Positions 1 to 7,712 of a stretch of DNA of 12,937 nt are shown one piece after another. Each line of letters begins with the position of its first letter. The first letter of the stretch is position 1. Position numbers and translations under genes: made by a program. The stretch is from Acidobacteriota bacterium (GTDB taxonomy: Bacteria; Acidobacteriota; Terriglobia; Terriglobales; Acidobacteriaceae): assembly GCA_021799405.1 (NCBI GenBank), contig JAJZAL010000153.1, positions 1-12,937 on the forward strand, read 5' to 3'. The notes beneath the pieces were generated by a model. That model ran no database searches, was not told where the DNA came from, and saw only the letters and a list, made by a program, of their open reading frames with translations.

Positions 1-74
1 TTACGTCCCATAACTGCTCTCCGGCGGGCCTGTATAGCGTATTTGAGCAAACAAGGCAATATATCTATATTATG

Positions 75-102
75 TTGGCATAAAAGATTCAGGTTGTATA
101 CA
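75..102 (+). promoter_or_regulatory. Candidate sigma70-like promoter of the first operon
   Basis: A TTGGCA hexamer (75-80) is followed by a 16-bp spacer and TATACA (97-102), about 80 bp upstream of the glycosidase start. The -35 matches the consensus at 5 of 6 positions and the -10 at 4 of 6. An alternative -10, TATACT, lies at 104-109 but has no well-placed -35. The -10 overlaps the GTATAC dyad described separately, which would suit repression. The flanking 55-110 region is strongly AT-rich. Confidence 0.35.
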
Positions 103-108
103 TTATAC
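93..108. promoter_or_regulatory. GTATAC-type dyad, possible GntR-family operator
   Basis: The stretch contains GTATA (96-100), a 3-bp spacer and TATAC (104-108), a perfect 5-bp dyad. Positions 93-104 also match ATTGTATACAAT, the kind of palindrome bound by VanR/UxuR-like FadR-subfamily GntR repressors, at 10 of 12 positions. It sits over the candidate -10. A weaker relative, GTATA-GCG-TATTT, lies at 32-44, about 64 bp upstream. That a GntR regulator binds here is inference; no regulator gene is in the window. Confidence 0.3.
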
Positions 109-181
109 TTACGGCTGATCGCTGAGATTTCAGCCAGCTAGTTTCAATTCTTGGGGCGTTGAAATCCGGAGACTGAGTGTA

Positions 182-2686
182 ATGAAGCGTCGAAACTTTC
201 TCAGGCTTGCGACAGCAGCCGCAGTAACTTCTCCGTGGATACTGGCACAGGAAAGAACCGACATCGACTTGCGGGATACCGTGGTCGTTCTCAGTCCCTC
301 CGCGAGTGCCCGTGAGGCGAAGGCAGCGCAGATGCTAATCGAAGAGGCGGCGAAGCGCAGTGGAATTACTTGGCCGGTCGGGAACGATAAGAGACCCAAC
401 ATGCGGGTCACCATTTACCTCGCCACGCGGCAATCGGTCGAGAATCTGCCGGCGCACAACTTAGTCCTGGAGTCAATCATCGATAGATTGCAGACCGAAG
501 GATTTCTTTTGCGAAGCGGGCAAGATCGTGATGGAAAATGGATTGCAGTGTTTGGTGCCGATGAACGTGGGCTTTTATTTGGCGTGGGCAAGCTGCTACG
601 CCTGATCGATTTTGGCAGGCAAGAGGCCGTCATCTCTGGCCCACCCTTGGATATTGTGAACCATCCAGAATACCGGCTGCGTGGACACCAGCTCGGATAT
701 CGCCCGAAGACAAATGCCTACGATGCCTGGTCGGTCGAGATGTGGGACCAGTACATCCGCGATCTGGCCATCTTCGGGACCAACGCCATCGAACTGATTC
801 CTCCCCACTCGGATGATCTTCCCGATAGCCCTCACTTTACTCTTCCGCCTAGTCAGATGATGGTGGAGATGTCGCGGATCGCCGACAGTTATGGATTGGA
901 TGTGTGGGTCTGGTATCCGGCGATGGATCGCGACTATAGCAATCCGGCAACCGTGGAAAATGCGCTGAAGGACTGGGGCCGTATCTTTGCTATGTTGCCG
1001 CGCGTCGATGCTGTATTTGTTCCAGGGGGCGACCCTGGGCACACGGAACCGAAGTATCTGCTGCCATTTCTTGAAAAGCAAAAGAAAAATCTGCGCCAAT
1101 ATCATCCGCAGGCGCAAATGTGGATATCGCCGCAAGGGTTCAACGCAGACTGGATGCAGGAGTTTCTCGGAATTGTGCGGCAGGAGAGCACTAGGCAGTG
1201 GCTGGACGGGATTGTTTTCGGTCCCGGTGTACGACTTTCGGAGGCAAACCTGCGCGAGGCGTTACCGCCAAGCTATCCTATCCGCTGTTATCCCGATATT
1301 ACGCACAGTTTGGAATGCCAATATCCTGTGCCGAACTGGGATGTGGCTTTTGCGTTGACCGAAGGGCGGGAAGTCATCAACCCACGTCCGATAGGTGAGG
1401 CGAATATCCTGCGGCGCACCCTGCCGGATACGGTCGGCTTCATCACATATTCCGAAGGCTGCAACGACGATGTAAACAAGTTCGTCTGGAGCGCGCTGGG
1501 GTGGGACTCAAGGCAGTCGGTCGCGGACATGCTCCGTGATTTTGCGCATTACTTTCTTGGAACTGAGCAGACGCAAGGTTTCGCACAAGGGTTGCTGCAT
1601 TTGGAATCGAATTGGCAAGGGCCGCTGGCGACCAATAGTGGCGTGGAGATTACGCTGGAACGTTTCCAGGACATGGAGCGAACTTGTTCTCCTGCTGTGA
1701 TGCAAAACTGGAGGTTTCAGCAGGCGCTCTACCGCGCGTACTTCGACACATATGTGCGCCGTCGCTTGCTGGTCGAAACGGCGTCTGTGCAGCAGGCGCG
1801 CGCCCATCTGGAACGTGCGCTGGAAATTGGCTGGGGCGCAGTACCGTTGAGTATTGGAAGCCCCCCGGCTACTATGCCGCCGAATGGTCTGCCCCCGGAA
1901 CCGTTGCTTGCCAAGGCGCAGACCATTCTCGAAGATACGATCGCTCAGCCCACAGCGGGCGAGTTGCGTACGCACGTCGGCGAGCTGGCAGCGGCACTGT
2001 TTCAAAGCATCCGAATGCAACTTGCCGTCGAGCGCTATCAGGGCGAGGCTGTGGAGCGAGGGGCAAATCTGGATACGCTCGATACTCCGGTGAGCGATAC
2101 AACCTGGATGCGTAGACAGATCCTGGAAATCCTCAAGATGTCCGATCCGATGGCACAGGTTGCAGCGATTCATACATTGTTGTTCCGCACCGACCCCGGC
2201 CCGGGTGGTTTTTACGACGAGTTGGGAAATGTGTCCAACCGTCCGCATCTGGTTACAGGTCCGGGAAGCGTGAAGGACCCCGATTCCCGGACCTCGGCAC
2301 GGATCAACTTCAACTATCCGGACACGCTCCAGGACAAGGCCCCGATGGCTTGGAAATGTTGGGCGGAAACCTTGTACGATACCCCTCTCGTCCTGCATTA
2401 TCCAAGACTGGATAGACAGGCACGATATCGCTTGCGGGTGGTGTATTCGGGCGATGCATCGCAGATAAAGCTTCGCCTGATGGCCAACGATGTCCTTGAG
2501 ATCCATCCTTACATGCTGCGCTCCTGGCCGCCTGTACCGCAGGATTTCGTCATTCCGCCAGAGGCAACATCGAGCGGGGAACTGAAGCTGTCATGGACAC
2601 GAGAACCGGGGCTGGGAGGTAACGGAAGAGGCTGCCAAGTGGCAGAAGTTTGGCTGATCCCAATTCCTGCAACGGAGCCCGCCTGA
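182..2686 (+). CDS. Tat-exported glycoside hydrolase-like protein (GH20/GH67-like N-terminal domain), uncharacterised
   Basis: Likely an exported glycan-active enzyme whose substrate cannot be told. The N-terminus carries a twin-arginine signal (RRNFLR at residues 3-8, then a hydrophobic stretch ending about residue 22). Residues ~30-160 resemble the zincin-like domain that precedes the barrel in GH20, GH67 and GH115 enzymes, including a FGADERGLLFGVGKLLR segment at 124-140. Residues ~163-455 look like a TIM barrel, then comes a helical stretch to ~680 and a beta-rich C-terminal domain (~690-834). PGGDPG at 281-286 falls where GH20 enzymes carry GGDE, so the Asp may be kept but the adjacent Glu is missing; E289 or the YSEG motif at 423-426 could supply an acid. 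SD GGAGA (168-172) lies 9 nt before the ATG. The gene is 1 bp from the downstream aldolase gene, which suggests translational coupling. Alternative names are alpha-glucuronidase-like or a non-catalytic relative. Confidence 0.8.
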   Translation: MKRRNFLRLATAAAVTSPWILAQERTDIDLRDTVVVLSPSASAREAKAAQMLIEEAAKRSGITWPVGNDKRPNMRVTIYLATRQSVENLPAHNLVLESIIDRLQTEGFLLRSGQDRDGKWIAVFGADERGLLFGVGKLLRLIDFGRQEAVISGPPLDIVNHPEYRLRGHQLGYRPKTNAYDAWSVEMWDQYIRDLAIFGTNAIELIPPHSDDLPDSPHFTLPPSQMMVEMSRIADSYGLDVWVWYPAMDRDYSNPATVENALKDWGRIFAMLPRVDAVFVPGGDPGHTEPKYLLPFLEKQKKNLRQYHPQAQMWISPQGFNADWMQEFLGIVRQESTRQWLDGIVFGPGVRLSEANLREALPPSYPIRCYPDITHSLECQYPVPNWDVAFALTEGREVINPRPIGEANILRRTLPDTVGFITYSEGCNDDVNKFVWSALGWDSRQSVADMLRDFAHYFLGTEQTQGFAQGLLHLESNWQGPLATNSGVEITLERFQDMERTCSPAVMQNWRFQQALYRAYFDTYVRRRLLVETASVQQARAHLERALEIGWGAVPLSIGSPPATMPPNGLPPEPLLAKAQTILEDTIAQPTAGELRTHVGELAAALFQSIRMQLAVERYQGEAVERGANLDTLDTPVSDTTWMRRQILEILKMSDPMAQVAAIHTLLFRTDPGPGGFYDELGNVSNRPHLVTGPGSVKDPDSRTSARINFNYPDTLQDKAPMAWKCWAETLYDTPLVLHYPRLDRQARYRLRVVYSGDASQIKLRLMANDVLEIHPYMLRSWPPVPQDFVIPPEATSSGELKLSWTREPGLGGNGRGCQVAEVWLIPIPATEPA

Positions 2687-2687
2687 T

Positions 2688-3524
2688 ATGGGAGATATTG
2701 AAAACTCCAAGGAAAATGCCGAAAAAGAAGACCGGCACAATAACTCGCTGCGTGCGCGACTTGCTGCCGGTGAATTTATTGTTGGATTGACGATTACCAG
2801 CAGCAACTTGGAAACTGCGGTACTCGGTGCCAAGCTCGGGTTCCATTTTTTGTGGGTGGAGATGGAACACTCCCCGGTGTCGCTGGAAACGCTGCGTGGA
2901 ATCGTTCTGGCGACGTGTAGTCTTCAAGCCTCGGTCTTTGCTCGCGTACCGGTGGCGGCTCTGTGGACAGCCAAGCGAGTGCTCGATCAGGGAGTGAGCG
3001 GCGTCATTTTTCCTTTTGTCTCCGATCCCGAATTGGCTCGCTCTGCCGCTCTTTCCTGTCGCTATCCGCCAGCCGGTCTACGCGGATCGGGCGCGGGCCT
3101 GGCAGCCTCGACATGGTCTGAGCCGGGGAACTACTACGATTCTGCGGACGCACACATGTTGACCGTGTGCGTGATTGAGGAGGAGCGGGCGCTGCCCCAC
3201 ATCGATGCAATCGCCGCCACTCCGGGCGTCGACGTCCTCTTTATCGGGACCAGCGATCTCTCCTTTTCGCTCGGGCTGCGCGGCCGACAGGATGAGCCGA
3301 AGCTGCAGGAGGCGATCGAAACCATCCAGGCAGCCGCGTATCGTCATCATAAATTTCTCGGACGCCCTGCAGTCAGCGCTGAAGACGTACTACGCTACTA
3401 TCAACAAGGCTTTCAAGTCTTCCAGTCCGTAACGGAGCTTGGATTGATGCGTCTGGGAGCCCAACAGATTTTACAACCCCTTGGCTTCCTCGAACCCTCA
3501 ACCGACACGAGTATTTTGTATTGA
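2688..3524 (+). CDS. HpcH/HpaI-family aldolase (class II, 2-keto-3-deoxy acid type)
   Basis: A cytoplasmic metal-dependent aldolase that should cleave a 4-hydroxy-2-oxo (2-keto-3-deoxy) acid into pyruvate and an aldehyde. Family landmarks are in order: the E-H pair at 60-61 (WVEMEHSP), R86 in FARVP, the RYPPAGLRGSG loop at 125-135, IEEE at 163-166 (first metal Glu, probably E164) and GTSDLSFSLG at 187-196 with the metal Asp D190. The length of 278 is about 20 more than usual because of a charged N-terminal extension that has no internal Met to replace the start. GGAG at 2674-2677 inside the preceding gene lies 10 nt before the ATG. The gene begins 1 bp after the glycosidase stop. In context it probably acts on a sugar acid released by that enzyme; the exact substrate (e.g. 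2-keto-3-deoxy-rhamnonate, -glucarate or another) is not decidable. Confidence 0.88.
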   Translation: MGDIENSKENAEKEDRHNNSLRARLAAGEFIVGLTITSSNLETAVLGAKLGFHFLWVEMEHSPVSLETLRGIVLATCSLQASVFARVPVAALWTAKRVLDQGVSGVIFPFVSDPELARSAALSCRYPPAGLRGSGAGLAASTWSEPGNYYDSADAHMLTVCVIEEERALPHIDAIAATPGVDVLFIGTSDLSFSLGLRGRQDEPKLQEAIETIQAAAYRHHKFLGRPAVSAEDVLRYYQQGFQVFQSVTELGLMRLGAQQILQPLGFLEPSTDTSILY

Positions 3525-3585
3525 ACAAAGAGCCATAGACATTTCACCGGCTACAATTTTGCAGACGGAAAGACTGGCGGTGCTG

Positions 3586-3606
3586 CCAGGAGTTGGATGG
3601 TCCTGG
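3586..3606 (+). other. Small hairpin in the aldolase-MFS gap
   Basis: CCAGGA (3586-3591) and TCCTGG (3601-3606) form a perfect 6-bp stem with a 9-nt loop in the 149-bp gap between the aldolase and the MFS gene. No T-tract follows, so it is not a convincing terminator. It might be a processing or attenuation element, or chance. The rest of the gap shows no credible promoter and no gene. Confidence 0.2.
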
Positions 3607-3673
3607 ATGCACGTTCTCAATCTGCCAATGATCTTGTCACAGACGGCGATCTTCGACTTCGCGCCAATCCACT

Positions 3674-5005
3674 ATGAAAGTTTTATCGCGCAATGGTTCC
3701 AACCTAGGTTTGCAAGGAACGCTTCCAGAGGCGTCGATTATCTACCACTGGGCAGTCGTCCTGTTGCTTTGGCTGGTTTGCTTTTTTAGCTACGCCGACC
3801 GACAGGCATTCTTTTCAATTTTTCCCTTATTGCAAAAACAAATGAAGCTCACTACCGTGCAACTGGGCCTGTTAGGTTCCTCTTTTGCCGTGGTGTACGG
3901 ACTTGGAGGGCCGTTCGCCGGATTTCTCGTCGACAGGATTCGCCGCAAGACTGCGGTATTGGGTGGATTGGAGTTGTGGAGCGTGGTCTGCCTGCTGTCG
4001 GCGCTATCGCGAGACTTTTTTCAGCTGCTTATCTTTCGCGCCGCGGAAGGGATTGGTGAATGCATTTATTATCCTGCCGCACTGTCGATGATCAGCGATT
4101 ACCACGGCAAGCGCACCCGTTCGCGGGCCATGGGAATTCTACAGACCAGCGTCTATGCGGGAACCGTGGGAGGCGGATATTGGGCCGGTCTGATGGCCCA
4201 GCTGCATGGATGGCGCTCTGCCCTATTTGTCTTTGGAGCACTTGGTTGCCTGCTGGGTCTGGCGTTGATTCGTGTGCTACGCGAGCCGGTGCGCGGAAGT
4301 GCGGATCTCGAATCCGACGCGAGCCAACTTACAGCGCCACTTCCCTCGATGCCCCTTTCATTCCGTGCCATTAACTCCCTACTCGGGATCAAGTCTCTGT
4401 TGTCGCTAACTGCAGTGTTCGCGTGCGCCAATTTTGTCGCCATGGTGCTTCTGGCCTGGATGCCGATGTACCTATATTCCCGATTCCATCTCAGTCTCTC
4501 GATGGCGGCCTTCGATGCGGCGGTATATCCACAAGTCGCCAGCATGGGAGGCTCAGTCTGCGGGGGTTATCTGGCGGACAGGTTGGCAGAGCGAAGCCGT
4601 CGCGGTCGGGTATGGGTGCAATGTGCTGGGGCCCTTGCCGGAATGCCCTTTGTTGTACTCTGCGGACTCAGCGGCTCTCTGATGCTGGTGATTGTCGCGC
4701 TGATTTGCTGGGGATTCTTCAAAGGCATATACGACTCGAATATCTTCGCCTCCGCGTTCGACGTGGTGCCAGTAGAAAGCAGAGGGACCGTGAGCGGATT
4801 GATGAATTGTGTGGGTTGGTTGCTGGGCGGGGGAATCGCTCCGGTACTGGTCGGTTCTCTTGCGGTGTATGTAACGCTGGGGAACGCGATCGCTCTGTCT
4901 GCAACCTTGTATGCGGTGGCAGGCATTCTGCTCCTTTTGACCATGCGATATTTCTTAGATGGAGACATCGATCAGTTAAAGCTTGGGAAGCAGACAGTCG
5001 GGTAG
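3674..5005 (+). CDS. MFS transporter, anion:cation symporter-like (sugar acid uptake candidate)
   Basis: An inner-membrane carrier of the major facilitator superfamily, with about 12 predicted hydrophobic helices in 443 residues, which is usual for the family. TM1 contains the YADRQ motif (40-44) seen in ACS-type carriers for hexuronates and related organic anions. The MFS motif A appears as GFLVDRIRRK at 83-92 between TM2 and TM3. FRAAEGIGECIYYPAA (121-136) matches the conserved TM4 region. The start is uncertain: there is no Shine-Dalgarno before 3674, but an in-frame stop at 3629-3631 and no ATG, GTG or TTG between make it the earliest possible start; the next Met is deep in the protein. 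It probably belongs to the glycosidase-aldolase operon and imports the released sugar or sugar acid. Substrate assignment is inference. Confidence 0.88.
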   Translation: MKVLSRNGSNLGLQGTLPEASIIYHWAVVLLLWLVCFFSYADRQAFFSIFPLLQKQMKLTTVQLGLLGSSFAVVYGLGGPFAGFLVDRIRRKTAVLGGLELWSVVCLLSALSRDFFQLLIFRAAEGIGECIYYPAALSMISDYHGKRTRSRAMGILQTSVYAGTVGGGYWAGLMAQLHGWRSALFVFGALGCLLGLALIRVLREPVRGSADLESDASQLTAPLPSMPLSFRAINSLLGIKSLLSLTAVFACANFVAMVLLAWMPMYLYSRFHLSLSMAAFDAAVYPQVASMGGSVCGGYLADRLAERSRRGRVWVQCAGALAGMPFVVLCGLSGSLMLVIVALICWGFFKGIYDSNIFASAFDVVPVESRGTVSGLMNCVGWLLGGGIAPVLVGSLAVYVTLGNAIALSATLYAVAGILLLLTMRYFLDGDIDQLKLGKQTVG

Positions 5006-5010
5006 TTTCA

Positions 5011-5038
5011 TCCCGGGTCCCGTGAATTAGGCCCGGGG
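5011..5038. terminator. Hairpin between convergent genes, possible bidirectional terminator
   Basis: TCCCGGGTC (5011-5019) pairs with GGCCCGGGG (5030-5038) in a 9-bp stem with two G-T pairs and a 10-nt loop. It lies in the 51-bp gap between the MFS stop and the stop of the oppositely directed acyltransferase gene. Neither side has a long T-tract, so intrinsic termination would be weak, but position and GC-rich stem fit a shared terminator. Confidence 0.5.
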
Positions 5039-5056
5039 AATTTCAGCGAGTCCGGA

Positions 5057-6244
5057 TCAAGCTTTGAGAAATATCTTCTGTCGATATAGAAAATAAAGGA
5101 ATAGCCATTCCGCAAGTACAATTCCAGAACCTGTCACGAGAACTCGATAGGCTCCAGCGTGGTTCGCCAGTCCTCCAACAAAAATGTTTGAGACCTGGCT
5201 GAAATCGAACAGATTCTGTAGCAGATAGATCGTAATTGCATTCATACCGATAACGACCAGTGGAAACGCCCACTTCCGATACCCCCGAACATCGATGATC
5301 CAGTAAAACAGCGCGAACAACAGCATGGCCCAGCCGTTGGCATACAGGACGTACGAACTCGTCCATAACCGGGTGATGATGGGAAATGTCGTCCCCCAGA
5401 GCAGCCCTCCCGCCAGGCTCACTATCCCTCCGCCCACTAGCACCTGAAGTTTTCTGGAATTTGTAAGCGAGGACCGAATCAGGTGCCCGCATAGTACCCC
5501 GAGCATTACTGTGGCGATCGAAGGAATCGTACTCAGGTATCCTTCATTGTCTCCAAACACATAGCAACAAAACTTGCCGGGTAAAAATAGTCGGTCGAGA
5601 TAGCCCTCCAGGTTCCCAGCCTGGGTATAGACTCCATGCCCGAAGCCGGGTACGGGAATGAGTGCCATCATCGCCCAATAGCCCAGGAGCAAAATAGCAG
5701 TCCAGAGCACTTGAGTTCGAATCCGGCACCTCAGCGTGATCACTGCCGCAAAAAAATAGGACAGCCCGATTCGCTGTAGAACTCCGGTGTACCTGAAATC
5801 GGTAAAATTTAGCTGCAAGATGCCGTTGTAGACCAGTCCCAGCAATATCAGCACGACTGTGCGCTTCGCTATATGGCGAAACAGTACGTTTCTTCGTTCA
5901 CCCTGGGCCACGCGACGACTGATCGCGAATGGCAGGCTTAGACCGACGACGAACAAAAACAGGGGTGCAATAAAGTCCCAGCAGGTGAAGCCCACCCACG
6001 GGGTATGATCCAGTTGATGGGCCAGAACGCTGCGGAACGGTAGATGGAGCGCAACTGCTATCGCCATCACCAATCCGGTCCCGTCCTGCATTAGCCAGAG
6101 CATATCGAAACCGCGCAGCGCATCGATCGACAGAATTCTGGTGTTTGCCACCCCTGCAATCGGGCGGGCTGAGATATTTTCAGGTTGCGGTACGCCTGCT
6201 GTACCCATGGTAGCCTCCTTTTGTTCCTGTACGGTTTGTGTCAT
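5057..6244 (-). CDS. NagX-like membrane acyltransferase (DUF5009 / HGSNAT-related)
   Basis: A multi-pass inner-membrane protein of 395 residues related to NagX and to the bacterial relatives of human heparan-alpha-glucosaminide N-acetyltransferase, which passes an acetyl group across a membrane to a glucosamine end. The family signature RILSIDALRGFDMLW is at 36-50. The HxxWxGFxxxDxIxPxFLF pattern is at 80-98, where H80 is the candidate acetyl-carrying His. About 10 hydrophobic helices follow. Two starts are possible. The ATG at 6244 has AAGGAG 10 nt upstream; the ATG at 6208 (residue 13) has AAGGAGG at 6214-6220 with a 5-nt gap. Both leave the domain whole. It is the third gene of an operon with the GH20 enzyme and the APC permease, 14 bp after the latter. 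Acetyltransferase activity is inferred from family; some members may only transport. Confidence 0.85.
   Translation of the reverse strand: MTQTVQEQKEATMGTAGVPQPENISARPIAGVANTRILSIDALRGFDMLWLMQDGTGLVMAIAVALHLPFRSVLAHQLDHTPWVGFTCWDFIAPLFLFVVGLSLPFAISRRVAQGERRNVLFRHIAKRTVVLILLGLVYNGILQLNFTDFRYTGVLQRIGLSYFFAAVITLRCRIRTQVLWTAILLLGYWAMMALIPVPGFGHGVYTQAGNLEGYLDRLFLPGKFCCYVFGDNEGYLSTIPSIATVMLGVLCGHLIRSSLTNSRKLQVLVGGGIVSLAGGLLWGTTFPIITRLWTSSYVLYANGWAMLLFALFYWIIDVRGYRKWAFPLVVIGMNAITIYLLQNLFDFSQVSNIFVGGLANHAGAYRVLVTGSGIVLAEWLFLYFLYRQKIFLKA
6214..6220 (-). promoter_or_regulatory. Strong internal ribosome binding site in the NagX-like gene
   Basis: On the minus strand AAGGAGG (6220-6214) precedes an in-frame ATG at 6208-6206 by 5 nt. 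It is the best Shine-Dalgarno of this gene and favours a 383-residue product starting MGTAGVPQ. The upstream start at 6244 also has a fair site, so both may be used. Confidence 0.5.
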
Positions 6245-6258
6245 TGATCGATAACTCC

Positions 6259-7626
6259 TTATAATTCCCCAAGACTCGTGATCGAAGGTGCAAACTTAAA
6301 CCCGCGCGTCTTTATCCCGTCATAGAGAATGCCAACCAGTAACCAGAGCGATCCCAAGATCTTCGACTTAGTGGGCAGATTCAGCCAGATAATGAGACAG
6401 GACAAAAAACCTAGTGCAGGGATCAATGCGTCCAACAGGAAGCGCCTCTCCGATCGGCTGCGCGCAAAATAAAACTGTTTGATCACTGCCGCATTCACCC
6501 CCATGAAGGCAAGGAAGGCCCCAAAGTTGATCAATTCAGCCGCTCGTTCATAGTTCAGTAGCAGAGAACCAATAAAAACGAATGCCCCTACCAGCAAAAT
6601 GCTATAGACCGGCGTGTGCCGTTTGCTGTCCAAGTGAGCGAAAACGCGGTGCGGCAGCACCCTGTCCCTTCCCATCCCGAAGAGAAGACGAGATACTCCC
6701 GCTTGAGCGCTCAATCCAGAGCCCAAACTGGCAACGATCAAAATAATTGCCATTGCATCGAAAAGGAACTTCCCTCCCACGATTCTCGTTACATCCATAA
6801 ATGCGGTTTCAATGTTGTGGAAGCTTTGAAAACCAGGGGACACGCGTTGCGCCAGATAGATTTGAAGTCCGCCAAATATTCCAGTAAAGAAACACACGAA
6901 GACAGTAGCAATCAAAATATTGCGCCTGGGATTTTCAACATCTTCTGAGAGGGTGCTGACCCCGTCAAATCCGCCGTAGGTGAGTGCGGCAACTGAGGTA
7001 CCTGTGGCGATACTTTTCCAATGAAACTTGCTTGGATCATAAAATGGACGGATCGAGAGGATCCCGGACCATCCCTCTGAATGGAAAAGCCAGTGAGTTG
7101 CCATGAATATAAATACGAGGATGACAACAACCATGCCTATCATCATGACCATGTTGGCGGTCGCGGTAGCCCGTATACCTCGTAAATTGACGATGGTCAT
7201 AGAGGCAGCGAAGAATGCGGCCCAAAAGACATAAGGGACGGATGGAATCAGTCGTCCGACCGTAAGCGCTCCATAGATTGTGCAAATGAGAGGGACTAAA
7301 AGATAATCCAGCAGCATCGCCCAGCCCGCGAAAAAGCCCAGATGAAGATTGAGGCCGCGACCCACATAGGTATAGGCTGAACCTGCCGAAGGGTAGAGTG
7401 AGGCCATGCGGCCATAGCTGAACGCAGTCAGCATCATGGTCACCATTGCCAGTAGAATTGTCGTGACCGCATGCCCATCGGAGAGCTTCTGCACCACGCC
7501 AAAAAGCGGTATGGGCGCAATCGGCATGATCAGGACGATCCCATAAAGGATAAGGTCCTTCAGTGTCAAAACGCGGTCGAGTTTTGGGGCCGACGCCGAT
7601 GCCGATGCTTGTTGTGTATAGCTCAA
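6259..7626 (-). CDS. APC-superfamily amino acid/polyamine-type permease
   Basis: An inner-membrane permease of the amino acid-polyamine-organocation superfamily, 455 residues with about 12 hydrophobic helices, a usual length. TM1 (YGIVLIMPIAPIPLFGVV, ~28-45) is the family's broken helix. The YPSAGSAYTYVGRGLN segment (~78-93) is the conserved TM3 region, and the segment around YGGFDGVSTLSEDVENPRRN is the classic TM6 and loop. The start is TTG (7626-7624), since no ATG or GTG is found in frame back to a stop at 7674-7672, and no good Shine-Dalgarno precedes it, so it is provisional. It sits between the GH20 gene (86 bp upstream) and the NagX-like gene (14 bp downstream) in one operon. An amino-group-bearing product or an amino sugar is a natural guess for the substrate, but APC members normally carry amino acids or amines. 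Confidence 0.88.
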   Translation of the reverse strand: MSYTQQASASASAPKLDRVLTLKDLILYGIVLIMPIAPIPLFGVVQKLSDGHAVTTILLAMVTMMLTAFSYGRMASLYPSAGSAYTYVGRGLNLHLGFFAGWAMLLDYLLVPLICTIYGALTVGRLIPSVPYVFWAAFFAASMTIVNLRGIRATATANMVMMIGMVVVILVFIFMATHWLFHSEGWSGILSIRPFYDPSKFHWKSIATGTSVAALTYGGFDGVSTLSEDVENPRRNILIATVFVCFFTGIFGGLQIYLAQRVSPGFQSFHNIETAFMDVTRIVGGKFLFDAMAIILIVASLGSGLSAQAGVSRLLFGMGRDRVLPHRVFAHLDSKRHTPVYSILLVGAFVFIGSLLLNYERAAELINFGAFLAFMGVNAAVIKQFYFARSRSERRFLLDALIPALGFLSCLIIWLNLPTKSKILGSLWLLVGILYDGIKTRGFKFAPSITSLGEL

Positions 7627-7712
7627 TAGAATGACCCGTTCGAGATATTGTGAATCAGGGTGATTTTCCCTTCAAACAATGCCAAATAGATATGTATGTC
7701 CGTTGCCAGCAA

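Noticed and set aside
1508..2506. 332-codon minus-strand frame opposite the first glycosidase
   Set aside because: It is a reverse-strand shadow of a clear gene, rich in Arg, His, Cys and Gln with no recognisable domain.
3481..3789. Open frame of 102 codons spanning the aldolase-MFS gap
   Set aside because: It starts inside the aldolase gene, ends inside the MFS gene, has no ribosome site and resembles no protein I know.
4423..5025. 200-codon frame overlapping the MFS gene in another phase
   Set aside because: Arg- and Cys-rich out-of-frame reading of a well-supported membrane protein gene.
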